A program made the translations under genes and the position numbers. A model generated the notes under the pieces. The model saw only the letters and a list, made by a program, of their open reading frames with translations, was not told the DNA's origin and searched no databases. Of a DNA stretch of 64,000 nucleotides, positions 46,001 through 54,959 are shown piece after piece. Location of the stretch: positions 20,152,146 to 20,216,145 of the forward strand of contig CM066919.1 in assembly GCA_033964015.1 (NCBI GenBank). The letters run 5' to 3'. Origin of the DNA: Scolanthus callimorphus (Eukaryota > Cnidaria > Anthozoa > Actiniaria > Edwardsiidae). Positions within the stretch are counted from its first letter, which is position 1. Each line of letters starts with the position of its first letter.

Positions 46001-48482
46001 GATGAAAATGGAAGACGAAGGGAAACCTCGACAGCAATCTGATGAGAACGGCCCTGAAAACCTAAATGAAAAGGTGAGGATGTCAAACTTGAATTGCCCG
46101 CCTGCTAAAAGCAAAGTTTTTTCCATGGTTTAGCAATTCCAAATGAAGGTTTTGCGTTCAACATATTAAAGTGAAGTGAAGTGAAGCGCTTTTCAAGGTA
46201 CTTCTGAATAATTCATCAGGCAGACCAAGCGAATAGTGTTTTTACACTTTGTTCCATGGGTTTTTAGACTATAATTTTGATATCAACTACCACGTTCTTA
46301 AGAAAGGGAAGTCTTTTGAGCAAACTGGTGTAACAAAGGCCTCATGAGTAGAATTCGGGCAATTTCTTGGTGTTTTACGGAGCACCACATGTATGAAAAC
46401 AATAAAACAAAAGCGAAGACCGAGACAAAGGGATTAGTGAACAAAGACGCCGAAGCCAAAAACATTGCGTTCCGTAAGAATTTAGCAGTTGGAATGTCAA
46501 CCCTAAAACTTCAAGAAATCCAGAAATACAAACTAAGGTATTAGAGAACTTACAAAATAAGATACAGTAAATATATTACCTCTGCAAATATATCAACCGG
46601 GCCATCCCATTGCCATTTAGACATTCACACCATTTGAAGGAAATTTAATACCCGCAATTCGGCACTAAGTAATTTAAGTGTTTTGAAGTGATTTGGATCA
46701 TAATTTAAAAAAAAATTTTGAGCAAAAAAAAGAAAATCTTTCGATGTCTGAGATCTCAAGAAATTGAAGATCTTCTGTTCTGTACTCGCTTTCTGATTGG
46801 CTAACTTCTTACAAGATAGCCCAGTTGAGGTATTCACACAGTAATACTGTAGCATGCAACAAGATCGAACTCAGCATATGCATGCACACATTTGCTTAGC
46901 CGTTTAAGTGTTATTGTGGGCTAATTGGTAGGCACATGGTAGCCAAATTGCCAGTTCTCTAAAGGCAGAGCATCTGAAAGGTTGTAGAAAAAATCAAATT
47001 GTGTAGAAAATGTAATAAATTAATTTCTAGGGTTAAACAATTTTGTTTGTTGTTTGTAGGTGATGCACTATCACACACTTGACCACGAGGACAGTACCTT
47101 GCATCTAAGAATCAAGCAGGAAAATGTAGAAGATGAAGAAATTGATTTCTACAAAATAGTGCAAGAAGCGCAAAAAAACTGTGATCTTCAGTCATCTTCA
47201 GAGAAACCAATTTGTGTACTTGGTGTGCCATTTAGCATTGGAGGAAATATTAAACAACCAAAATCTCCAAGCCCTGATGATATAACCAATAAATCTTTTC
47301 AAGAAACTCTTGATGAAGCAAAAAACCTCAGAAGCCGATTGTGTAAAACCTTATCAATGTCAAGAATGTGATAAAAGTTTCAGGTGGCCTGGTAATTTAA
47401 AAAGGCATCAGCGGGTACACTCAGATGAAATGCCTTATCAATGCCAACATTGTGGAAAGTTTTTCAAGCATTCTGGAAACTTGAAATCCCATGAACGAAT
47501 CCACACAGGAATAAAGCCTTACAAGTGTAAAGAATGTGGGAAATGTTTTCGCTTCTCTAATGTCCTATCAATCCATGAACAAAGACATTTTGGAAATAAA
47601 ATGTATGAGTGTAAACAATGTGGGAAAAGTTTTTACTCCTCTAGTGATTTATCAGTTCATGACCGGACACATTCTGGAATAAAGCCTTACGAGTGTGAAG
47701 AATGTGGGAAGTGTTTTAGTACGTCAAGTTACTTACTAGTCCATAAACGTTCACATTCTGGAATAAAGCCTCACAAGTGCGAACAATGTGGGAAATGTTT
47801 TAACACCTCTCCTGAGCTATCGGCCCATTATCGAAGCCATTCTGGAATAAAGCCTTATCAGTGTAAACAATGTGGGAAAAGCTTTAGTTGCTCTAGTAAC
47901 CTTAGAGTTCATATGCGAAGGCATTTTGGAATAAAGCCTTATGAATGTAAAGAGTGTGGGAAATGTTTTAGCACCAATGGTGACCTCTCAGTCCATGGGC
48001 GGAAACATTCTGGAATAAAGCCATTTGAGTGTAAACAGTGTGGGACAAGCTTTACTTGTTCTGCTAATCTATCAGTTCATATGCGGAGACATTTAGGAAT
48101 AAAACCTTATAAGTGTAAACATTGTGAGAAATGTTTTAGTTCCTCTAGTGACCTATCAGCCCATGAGCGGAGACATTCTGGAATAAAACCTTACGAGTGT
48201 AAACATTGTGGGAAATGTTTTAGTTCCTCTAGTGACTTATCGGTCCACAAGAAGCGAATGCATTCTGGAATAAATCCTTATGAGTGTAAACATTGTGGGA
48301 AATGTTTTAGTTCCTCGTGTGGCCTATCAGTCCACAAGCAGCGAATGCATTCTGGAATAAAGCCTTATGAGTGTAAACATTGTGGGAAATGTTTTAGTTC
48401 CCCTAGCAACCTATCAGCCCATGAGCCGACACATTCTGCTAGTGTTGTTAATGTAAACAATGTGTCAAATAATTTAGAATAA
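45987..48482 (+). CDS. C2H2 zinc-finger protein 3, 13 fingers (one frameshift)
   Basis: Exon 1 is 45987-46073 (29 codons, the same length as in gene 2; GTGAGG donor). Exon 2 is 47060-48482, beginning GTGATG after TTTGTAG, phase 0. The N-terminal module is IKQENVEDEEIDFYKI. The frame then shifts by one at the A run GCAAAAAACC (47317-47326); one A fewer would join it to 13 C2H2 fingers (YQCQECDKSF first, CFSSPSNLSAHEPTH last), ending NNVSNNLE-stop. Fingers 11 and 12 have H-x4-H. Finger helices are more diverse than in gene 1, with no block duplication. Presumed nuclear DNA-binding protein. Confidence 0.8.
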
Positions 48483-48821
48483 AGCCTTACTAATTGTATA
48501 AACAATGCTCGAAATGTTTTTGTTCCACTAGTAACCTATCAACCGATGAACATTCTGGAATAAATATTGTGGAAAATGAAATTCACTGCAGCTGGTCTCC
48601 TAATCTCCTCACAGCCGCCTGGACTGGTGTCAGTCACAGCGTCGGGCGGCTGCGAGGAGACTATCCTAGAGACGAACATTATAAGCTATTAATGTAAAAG
48701 TTACACCACATAACTATTTGTTCAAGCCTGTAGTGCTTAATGACTTATTTAATGTGCTTTAATACTTATTTAATGTTGCTTATTTATTGTATATAGGTGA
48801 AGATTGTGAAGACTGTGAAGA

Positions 48822-48827
48822 AATAAA
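48822..48827 (+). terminator. Candidate poly(A) signal of zinc-finger gene 3
   Basis: AATAAA about 340 bp after the stop, followed by T/GT-rich sequence. It is the first hexamer outside finger-like sequence. Confidence 0.4.
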
Positions 48828-49398
48828 GATTATGTATAAATGCCTTCCAAAACTCATCTGACTCGTGCTTGTCATGTTTGAAGGCCCATCACCAACTGGG
48901 AGCCTTTGCGGACTCTTAGCCAATCAGAGCACCCTGAAAACAATGGAACAATTTGAAAACAAAGGAAAACGGGGCACAAAGGCTCCTGGTTGGTGATGGC
49001 CCTTTAAACATTTTGAGTGTCCTCCCAACATTGTGCATGCTCTTTTTGGAGATAAAGTCATAGAAAGTTGTGCGCTAATGCTTTTATGATAACGAAGAGG
49101 AAAAACATTACTTTATTAGTGAAATAGAGCATTTAAGTTGCATCAATCAGAGAGAGAGTCTCCCAACATTGTCCATGCTCTTTGCAGATAAAGAAGATAA
49201 TTTTTGGATTTGGGCACAGGTGGTTCTTTTCATTGTTTCTAATGGTCTCTTTCACCTGTATGGTCTGTAACGCGGCTTACCTGAAAAAAAAAAAACTTCA
49301 GGGCTTAACAACTGACGAGGGCTCAACTAGGGCTGAAGTAATGCTTTTATGAGAAAGCAGGGGAGAACCATTACCTTATCCCATGAAATAGATCATTT

Positions 49399-49933
49399 AA
49401 CAAATGTCCTCTGATTTCCGTGGTATGTCCTCTTATATACCACGGAATGACGTAATAAAGTGGTCAAAATGTTGTGGACTCACGAGGCGCAGCCGAGTGG
49501 GTCCGCAGTACATTTTAACCACTTTATTACGTAATTCCGTGGTATATAAGAGGACATACCACGGAAAAACAGAGGACATCTGTTTTATACCACAACGAAA
49601 AGGCAAAAATAAATACAAAAACAGCGCGCGCGCGCAGCCAAAACGCGCCATCATAAGCGCGCGCGCTAAAAAGAACCAACGAAAACACCGTTTGGCTGCG
49701 CGCGCGCTGCTTTTGCCTTTTTATTTTGCCTTTTGTTGTGGTATAAAACAAATGTCCTCTGATTTTCCGTGGTATGTCCTCTTATATACCACGGAATGAC
49801 GTAATAAAGTGGTCAAAATGTACTGCGGACCCACTCGGCTGCGCCTCGTGAGTCCACAACATTTTGACCACTCTATTACGTCATTCCATGGTATATAAGA
49901 GGACATACCACGGAAAATCAGAGGACATTTGTT
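49399..49933. mobile_element. 535-bp compound palindrome
   Basis: Two about-185-bp palindromes (49399-49583 and 49747-49933; TGTCCTCTGATTT...CCGTGGTATGTCCTCTTATA) flank a third palindrome (49582-49748) with GCGCGCGCGC arms, so the whole is also a palindrome. Frames open across it on both strands are a consequence of the symmetry. Confidence 0.8.
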
Positions 49934-50171
49934 AAATGTACCCACGGCTAAGAGCCAATCAGAATTCGAGAAACGCGCACGTTGTGGTGTAATTAGATTT
50001 GGACCAATCAGAGGGAGCGCTATATCAAAACGAAGCTATATTATGGATCTAGTGTCTACCCTACCAAGTGCGTTTTAATACAAATCGTGCCTGGCCTTTC
50101 CTGTGGTGTGTTTCTAAAAATAGAACATGTCTTGCTCTTTTGTGTCTTGGGGTAGGGGCGCCTGTGGTTTA
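49931..50171 (+). repeat. Duplicated 241-bp segment (first copy)
   Basis: GTTAAATGTACCCACGGC... to GGGGCGCCTGTGGTTTA, about 98 percent identical by eye to 50776-51017. It contains CCAATCAGA twice and the TGTGGTT site. Confidence 0.85.
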
Positions 50172-50174
50172 GTT

Positions 50175-50480
50175 TAACAAATGTCCTCTGATTTACCGTG
50201 GTATGTCCTCTTATATACCACGGAATGACGTAATAAAGTGGTCAAAATGTTGTGGATTCACGAGGCGCAGCGGAGTGGGTCCGCAGTACATTTTACCACT
50301 TTATACGTAATTCCGTGGTATATAAGAGGACATACCACGGAAAAACAGAGGACATCTGTTTTATACCACAACGAAAAGGCAAAAATAAATACAAAAACAG
50401 CGCGCGCGCGCAGCCAAACGGTGTTATCGTTGGTTACTTTTAGCGTGCGCGCTGATGATGGCGCATTCTGTGGTATATAC
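50175..50480. mobile_element. Third copy of the CCGTGGTATGTCC palindrome, truncated partner
   Basis: A 186-bp palindrome (50175-50360) matches those at 49399 and 49747, followed by half of the GCGCGCGCGC palindrome. Confidence 0.75.
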
Positions 50481-50485
50481 TTTTT

Positions 50486-50670
50486 TAGTCAAATCACACT
50501 AGTGGTCTATTATCAATGCTGCGTTCTGACTGGTTGAGCTACTAGTAGGCTATAAGTTATAGCCTACTAGTAGCGAAAAGTGTCGGATTTGAAAGCTAGA
50601 AAATGGCAAATGACCAGAACAAAAACACTTTTTTGGCGATACAAATTGACCTACTAGTGTGATTTGACTA
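50486..50670. mobile_element. MITE, TAGTCAAATCACACTAGT ends
   Basis: Perfect 18-bp inverted ends; inside is a hairpin CTACTAGTAGGCTATAA/TTATAGCCTACTAGTAG. Confidence 0.8.
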
Positions 50671-50671
50671 A

Positions 50672-50717
50672 AACAATTATTCCTCTCGCCCTCGTGGCCT
50701 CTGAGTCAATAGCCCAT

Positions 50718-50748
<31 letters not shown>

Positions 50749-50778
50749 GAGCCCACTCGGGCTCGAGGAATAATTGTT
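50672..50778. mobile_element. 107-bp palindromic MITE
   Basis: AACAATTATTCCTC...CTGAGTCAATAGCCCAT and its reverse complement around CGGCCTTCGGCC. Confidence 0.8.
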
Positions 50779-51070
50779 AAATGTACCCATGGCTAAGAGC
50801 CAATCAGAATTCGAGAAACGCGCACGTTGTGGTCTAATTAGATTTGGACCAATCAGAGGGAGCGCTATATCAAAACGAAGCTATATTATGGATCTAGTGT
50901 CTACCCTACCAAGTGCGTTTTAATACAAATCGTGCCTGGCCTTTCCTGTGGTGTGTTTCTAAAAATAGAACATGTCTTGCTCTTTTGTGTCTGGGGGTAG
51001 GGGGCGCCTGTGGTTTATGTTATCCTGTGGCCCGTGTTCGAACAGTACTCACGCGGTCAACATGGCGTCC
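50776..51070 (+). promoter_or_regulatory. Duplicated segment, second copy, and 5' region of G-patch copy 3
   Basis: 50776-51017 repeats 49931-50171. It continues with CCTGTGGTTTATG...GGTCAACATGGCGTCC, a weaker version of the 5' module. It lies about 100 bp before the ATG of G-patch copy 3, so it is the likely promoter region, including two CCAAT-box-like CCAATCAGA sites. Confidence 0.4.
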
Positions 51071-51380
51071 TCATGGGTTCTTCCATTTTCCACACACAGT
51101 TAAAATTCTAAAATTCCTACTCGTGCAGCGGCGCTAAACCCTTTCAACAATCATTTCATCTAGAATGGATTTCTTAGAGAGGAAATTCAAGCTTTTGGAG
51201 CATTTAATGCAGCTCAGACTTGCGGTTATTGCTGAAATTGATTGCCTCAAACAAGAAATGATATGTCGTACTGGCCCTCATCTTGGAGTCGAGCCGCGTC
51301 CCGTTTCATGGATGAAAAACAAGCTAGAAGCACGGACACGACAAATATTCCTAGAGACCTCAGAAGTGAGAACAGAAACC

Positions 51381-52709
51381 CCGAGTTCGGAATCGAGTTC
51401 GAGTTAGAGTTGGATACCGAGTTGGATACCGAGTTGGATACCGAGTTGGAATCCGAGTTGGAATCCGAGTTGGATACCGAGTTGGAAACAAAAATCAAAA
51501 TTCACTATTCCTCAAATAAAATAGATGTTTCTTACATTGTAATATGCGTAAAATTGTTGTATCCAGAAACATATAACTCGCTTATATGTTTCTGGTGTAT
51601 CATATTACAGGAACAAATTTACACTTGGCCATTGGATCACTATTAAATCTATGAAAAAAGACTGACCGTATTGCATTAGTCATTGTAATGCTGCGAGATT
51701 CACTTTATAAAAGATATTTATCGTAAGACGAGGATACCACTCATATGACATTGGTTTGGCAATCGTATGATTGCTAAACTTTCTGTTCTACTTAATTTTT
51801 TCTATTTCTATATTGTTGTAGCGAGAACACATTGACGCTTGGGTCCCAAGATTACCATCGTAAAATCGAGAATATCGTTGGACCGAGTATCGTTAGATCG
51901 GCGCTCTGTTTTATCTGATTTTTATTTTTTGCCGGGACCCAGAAATGATATCGTAAAATCGTGGATAACGTTAGATCGAAGATCGTAAAGTCGGGGTTCT
52001 ACTGTAGAGAAATTCATTTGCTATAAATATAGTGTTTAATTTTTTCAATAACTCGCCTTTTGGACCCGAGTTGGTGATCAAACTCGCTTAAGGTGACTCC
52101 CACAAAATTTTTTAACTCGCTCGCGTCGCGTCAAAAATGGTCGGATATTTCCTCGACTATTGGTGCTTCTAACTATTTGTTTGAATTTATTTTTAAGGGC
52201 CGCATTTGCTTATTGCGAGCCGATATTCTAACAGTGGTATTTTAAAAAAAAGTCCCTCCTGTGCGAAAAATCTTCAGGAGTTTTTTCTGAAATTTCGGAT
52301 TTGGGGTCATTCAACCTTCGTTTTTTTGTCATTTGAAGACAATTGTACGAGCGAAAATTGCAGTACAAGGTTAGAGCCAAAAAATGACCATGAAACTGAG
52401 GTAATATCAATGTGCTCTTATTAGACTGCCAATATAAATCCGATTTATACGATTTACGAACTCAGCAATCCTTCTGGATTTAAAGTTCAAAATACACTTT
52501 GAATTGTTCCTTGCGCCTTAGCTCACGGCGAAAGCAAGGAATGAAACAATCTACACTTAAAGCCATATCTTTTGTCAAATAGTGGATAAATCAAATTGTC
52601 GGCCAGCATGACAGACCTAACTCGGATTCCAACTCGGATTCCAACTCGAATTCCAATTCGAATTCCAACTCGGTATCCAACTCCAACTCGGACTCGATTC
52701 CAGACTCGG
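51381..52709. mobile_element. 1.33-kb element with 12-bp tandem repeats as inverted ends
   Basis: The left end is about seven GAGTTGGATACC/GAGTTGGAATCC units (to 51486); the right end (52619-52709) is the same array inverted. Extreme ends CCGAGTTCGGAATCGAGTTC and inverted CCGAGTCTGGAATCGAGTCC. The interior has the 31-nt hairpin at 51564 and no transposase frame. Confidence 0.75.
51564..51594. repeat. 31-nt perfect hairpin, second copy
   Basis: CAGAAACATATAA, loop CTCGC, and the reverse complement; the stem is identical to 2644-2674. Confidence 0.8.
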
Positions 52710-54556
52710 TGTTTTGTGATTCCCGTGCAAAGTAGAGAGCTAGAACAGAATTCTCAAGGAGTTCCAGAAATGATATTTCGCAACTTGTCACCAAATAAAG
52801 AACCGGATGTTGTTCAGCAAATCGAAACAATAATAAACAAGAAACTCAGTGGTCTCGAACAAGCCGATACAGCTACTGCAATATCAAAAGAAAATGTAGA
52901 AAACCAGCTACTGAGGCAAATGGGATGGAGGGGATATGTTACTGGACTTGGTAATTATTCTGATGTTTAGGGTTTGGGACTGGGGAGAGGCTGGGGTGCT
53001 TGTTAAAATCATATAAATGCCAGGAAATTTTGGGATCTGCGATCTTTTAGGGTGCCCAATCAATCAATTGAATTGCTGTAAAACAGTGTCAGTTTTTGCT
53101 GCATTGCACATTTGACTATCACCTTTCGAACGGAAACAAAAGGTAACTCCCTGGCAAACTTATATACAAATATTAACTGAAGCTCCCTTTATTACAGACT
53201 CTCGTTATTACAGCATTTCAAGTGGATATTTTCTGGAACCACACAATGACAAATCATTGTTTTTTCCTCTTACCCCGCTATTACAGACTCTCACTCTTTG
53301 TTTTTTTCTCAATGAGCACCCTGTCCAAAAGATATGGGAGTCCCCTGCATATCAGCTAGCTAGTGAGGCAAATGGGATGTAAAGGCTACATGCCTGTAAC
53401 GGAGGAGGGGATGCAGGGATATACTCCATTTGACTATACAAAGATGATCTATTGAACAGGGTAGGGTTCTTGGGCTTCTGGTCATAAACAGTGGCAAGGG
53501 CGGATGTAGGGGGGTGGTGGGAGGGGGGGGGGGGGGTGATTAGGGTTGCTAGCCACCCCTCTTGTTCTCCATACTTCTTGTAAAAACCTAAAGATTAGCC
53601 ACCCCCTTGGTCTGAACTGTGTAGTATATCCTTGTACTAGCCACCCCCCTTCTTAAGGGTTTGCATCTGCCACTGAGTGTATACATTTTTCAGATTTTTG
53701 AGTCTGTGGCAAACAGGGTATCAATTTTTGAAATTTCCACTGCGAAATTTGGGCCTACTTTCATGAAATTTGGTCTGATTTCTGGTATAGCTCAATTTTC
53801 GTTCCTAATCCTATCACTGCAGGCAAACATGGACAAGGGTCAACAGAGCCAATTCTAATACTGGGGTGGCAAAGCGCAAGGCAGGCCTTGCAGTGAATGA
53901 TCCATCTACCAAGAGTCCAGCAAAGAAAAGAATCAAAAGAGCAAAGAAACAAAGAAATGAGGAAAACAAAAACCTTGGAAAGGGTAAGAAAGGAAAACAA
54001 AGTTCAGGTAAGACTAGGCAAAAGACAAATAAAAAGGGGAAAGAAAATAGTATACAGAGTTTCAAGGAAGCTAAAAAGTGTTGCGACAGAAAAAAGAAAG
54101 TTAAAACAAAGGATCCACAAAATAAGAAAAAAAATGTCAAAAACGTACCAACAGAAATGCAGATTATTAATATGGTGGGTAATAATTCTAAAAAGAAGGG
54201 TAGAAAAAAAGGTGTAAAGCAAAAAGATGCTGAAACAATAAAACAGAGTAAGGGGTCAAGTGAAATTACCCATGAAACACAAGGAGCCTGCCTGGGGGAT
54301 GTTGTTTTGCCATACCAGGAATATCCAAAGTTGAATTTTGGAAGTGGAAATGACACAGAGCATTGTAAGGAAGAGATGAAAGAAGAGGGCGGGAAATCAG
54401 AGCAAGCAAGAACGAAAGTGCTAGGAATGAACAGGAGAAGAATGAAGGCAAAACAAAAAGCCCTGGAGAATTTGATTTACTCTGCCTACTATAATGCCCA
54501 ATGTAAAGCAAGGAAAGCTAGATGGAGAAGTTCCAAAGTGCACTTGATTTAGAAGA

Positions 54557-54705
54557 TATACACCAAAACGAATTATGGCAACAAATGTTCTGGACTGATT
54601 AGGCTCGTGTTCACATGGAAACAAAAGCATTCTACATGAATGAGAGGCTAGTCAGTCCAGAACAATAGTTATTCAAATTTGTTGCCATATTTTGATTCGG
54701 TGTAT
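54557..54705. mobile_element. MITE just after G-patch copy 3
   Basis: Inverted ATACACCAAAACGAATTATG...TCTGGACTGA and TCAGTCCAGAAC...CGGTGTAT arms; it would lie in the 3' UTR. Confidence 0.65.
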
Positions 54706-54793
54706 GAACAGATCATGTGATACTGAAGAAAGAGATTCAACTCTGTATATAAATTTTTCCAGTGGAGAACTGAACTGTACTTGAGGTTGTCAT

Positions 54794-54799
54794 AATAAA
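54794..54799 (+). terminator. Candidate poly(A) signal of G-patch copy 3
   Basis: AATAAA followed by TTCTCTTGCTTTGTTATG, a T/GT-rich downstream element, 245 bp after the stop. Confidence 0.5.
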
Positions 54800-54959
54800 T
54801 TCTCTTGCTTTGTTATGTCGAGGGGTCTCACCATTCATTTCCTGTATCAAAGCTTGAAATGATTTTTTAGGTTATATAACATGCCACTTGATCAAACCTT
54901 TATTTTGGTCAGACATATGGAAAATAGGAAATGTGAATATCTCTTGTTTAGTATGACTA

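Larger units (their letters stand above)
51165..54552 (+). pseudogene. G-patch domain protein, copy 3, disrupted by a transposon
   Basis: MDFLERKFKLLEHLMQLRLA and AEIDCLKQEM (51165 on) match the N-terminal helix of copies 1 and 2. A 1.33-kb element (51381-52709) interrupts the first exon. The frame resumes at about 52711 through NQLLRQMGWRGYVTGLG to the donor at 52951. Exon 2 is 53823-54552: KHGQGSTEPI, then one base missing (CCAATTCTAAT against CCAATTCCTAAT expected), then a 228-codon frame, VAKRKAGLAVND..., very rich in Lys, ending ENLIYSAYYNAQC.... The tail is longer than in copies 1/2. Splicing from GAA-GTGAGA (51367) to a CAG at 52755 could bypass the insertion in frame, but the acceptor is weak. 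The SUMO-interacting-like motif is absent. Confidence 0.7.

Noticed and set aside
46344..46544. 66-codon frame in the intron of zinc-finger gene 3
   Set aside because: No domain and no conservation in the matching introns of genes 1 and 2.
49404..49945. Open frames on both strands at 49.4-49.9 kb
   Set aside because: The region is a compound palindrome, so any frame is mirrored; the peptides have no domain.
53814..54356. Minus-strand 180-codon hydrophobic frame (membrane-protein look)
   Set aside because: It is the shadow of the Lys-rich exon 2 of G-patch copy 3; antisense of AAA/AAG codons gives Phe/Leu.
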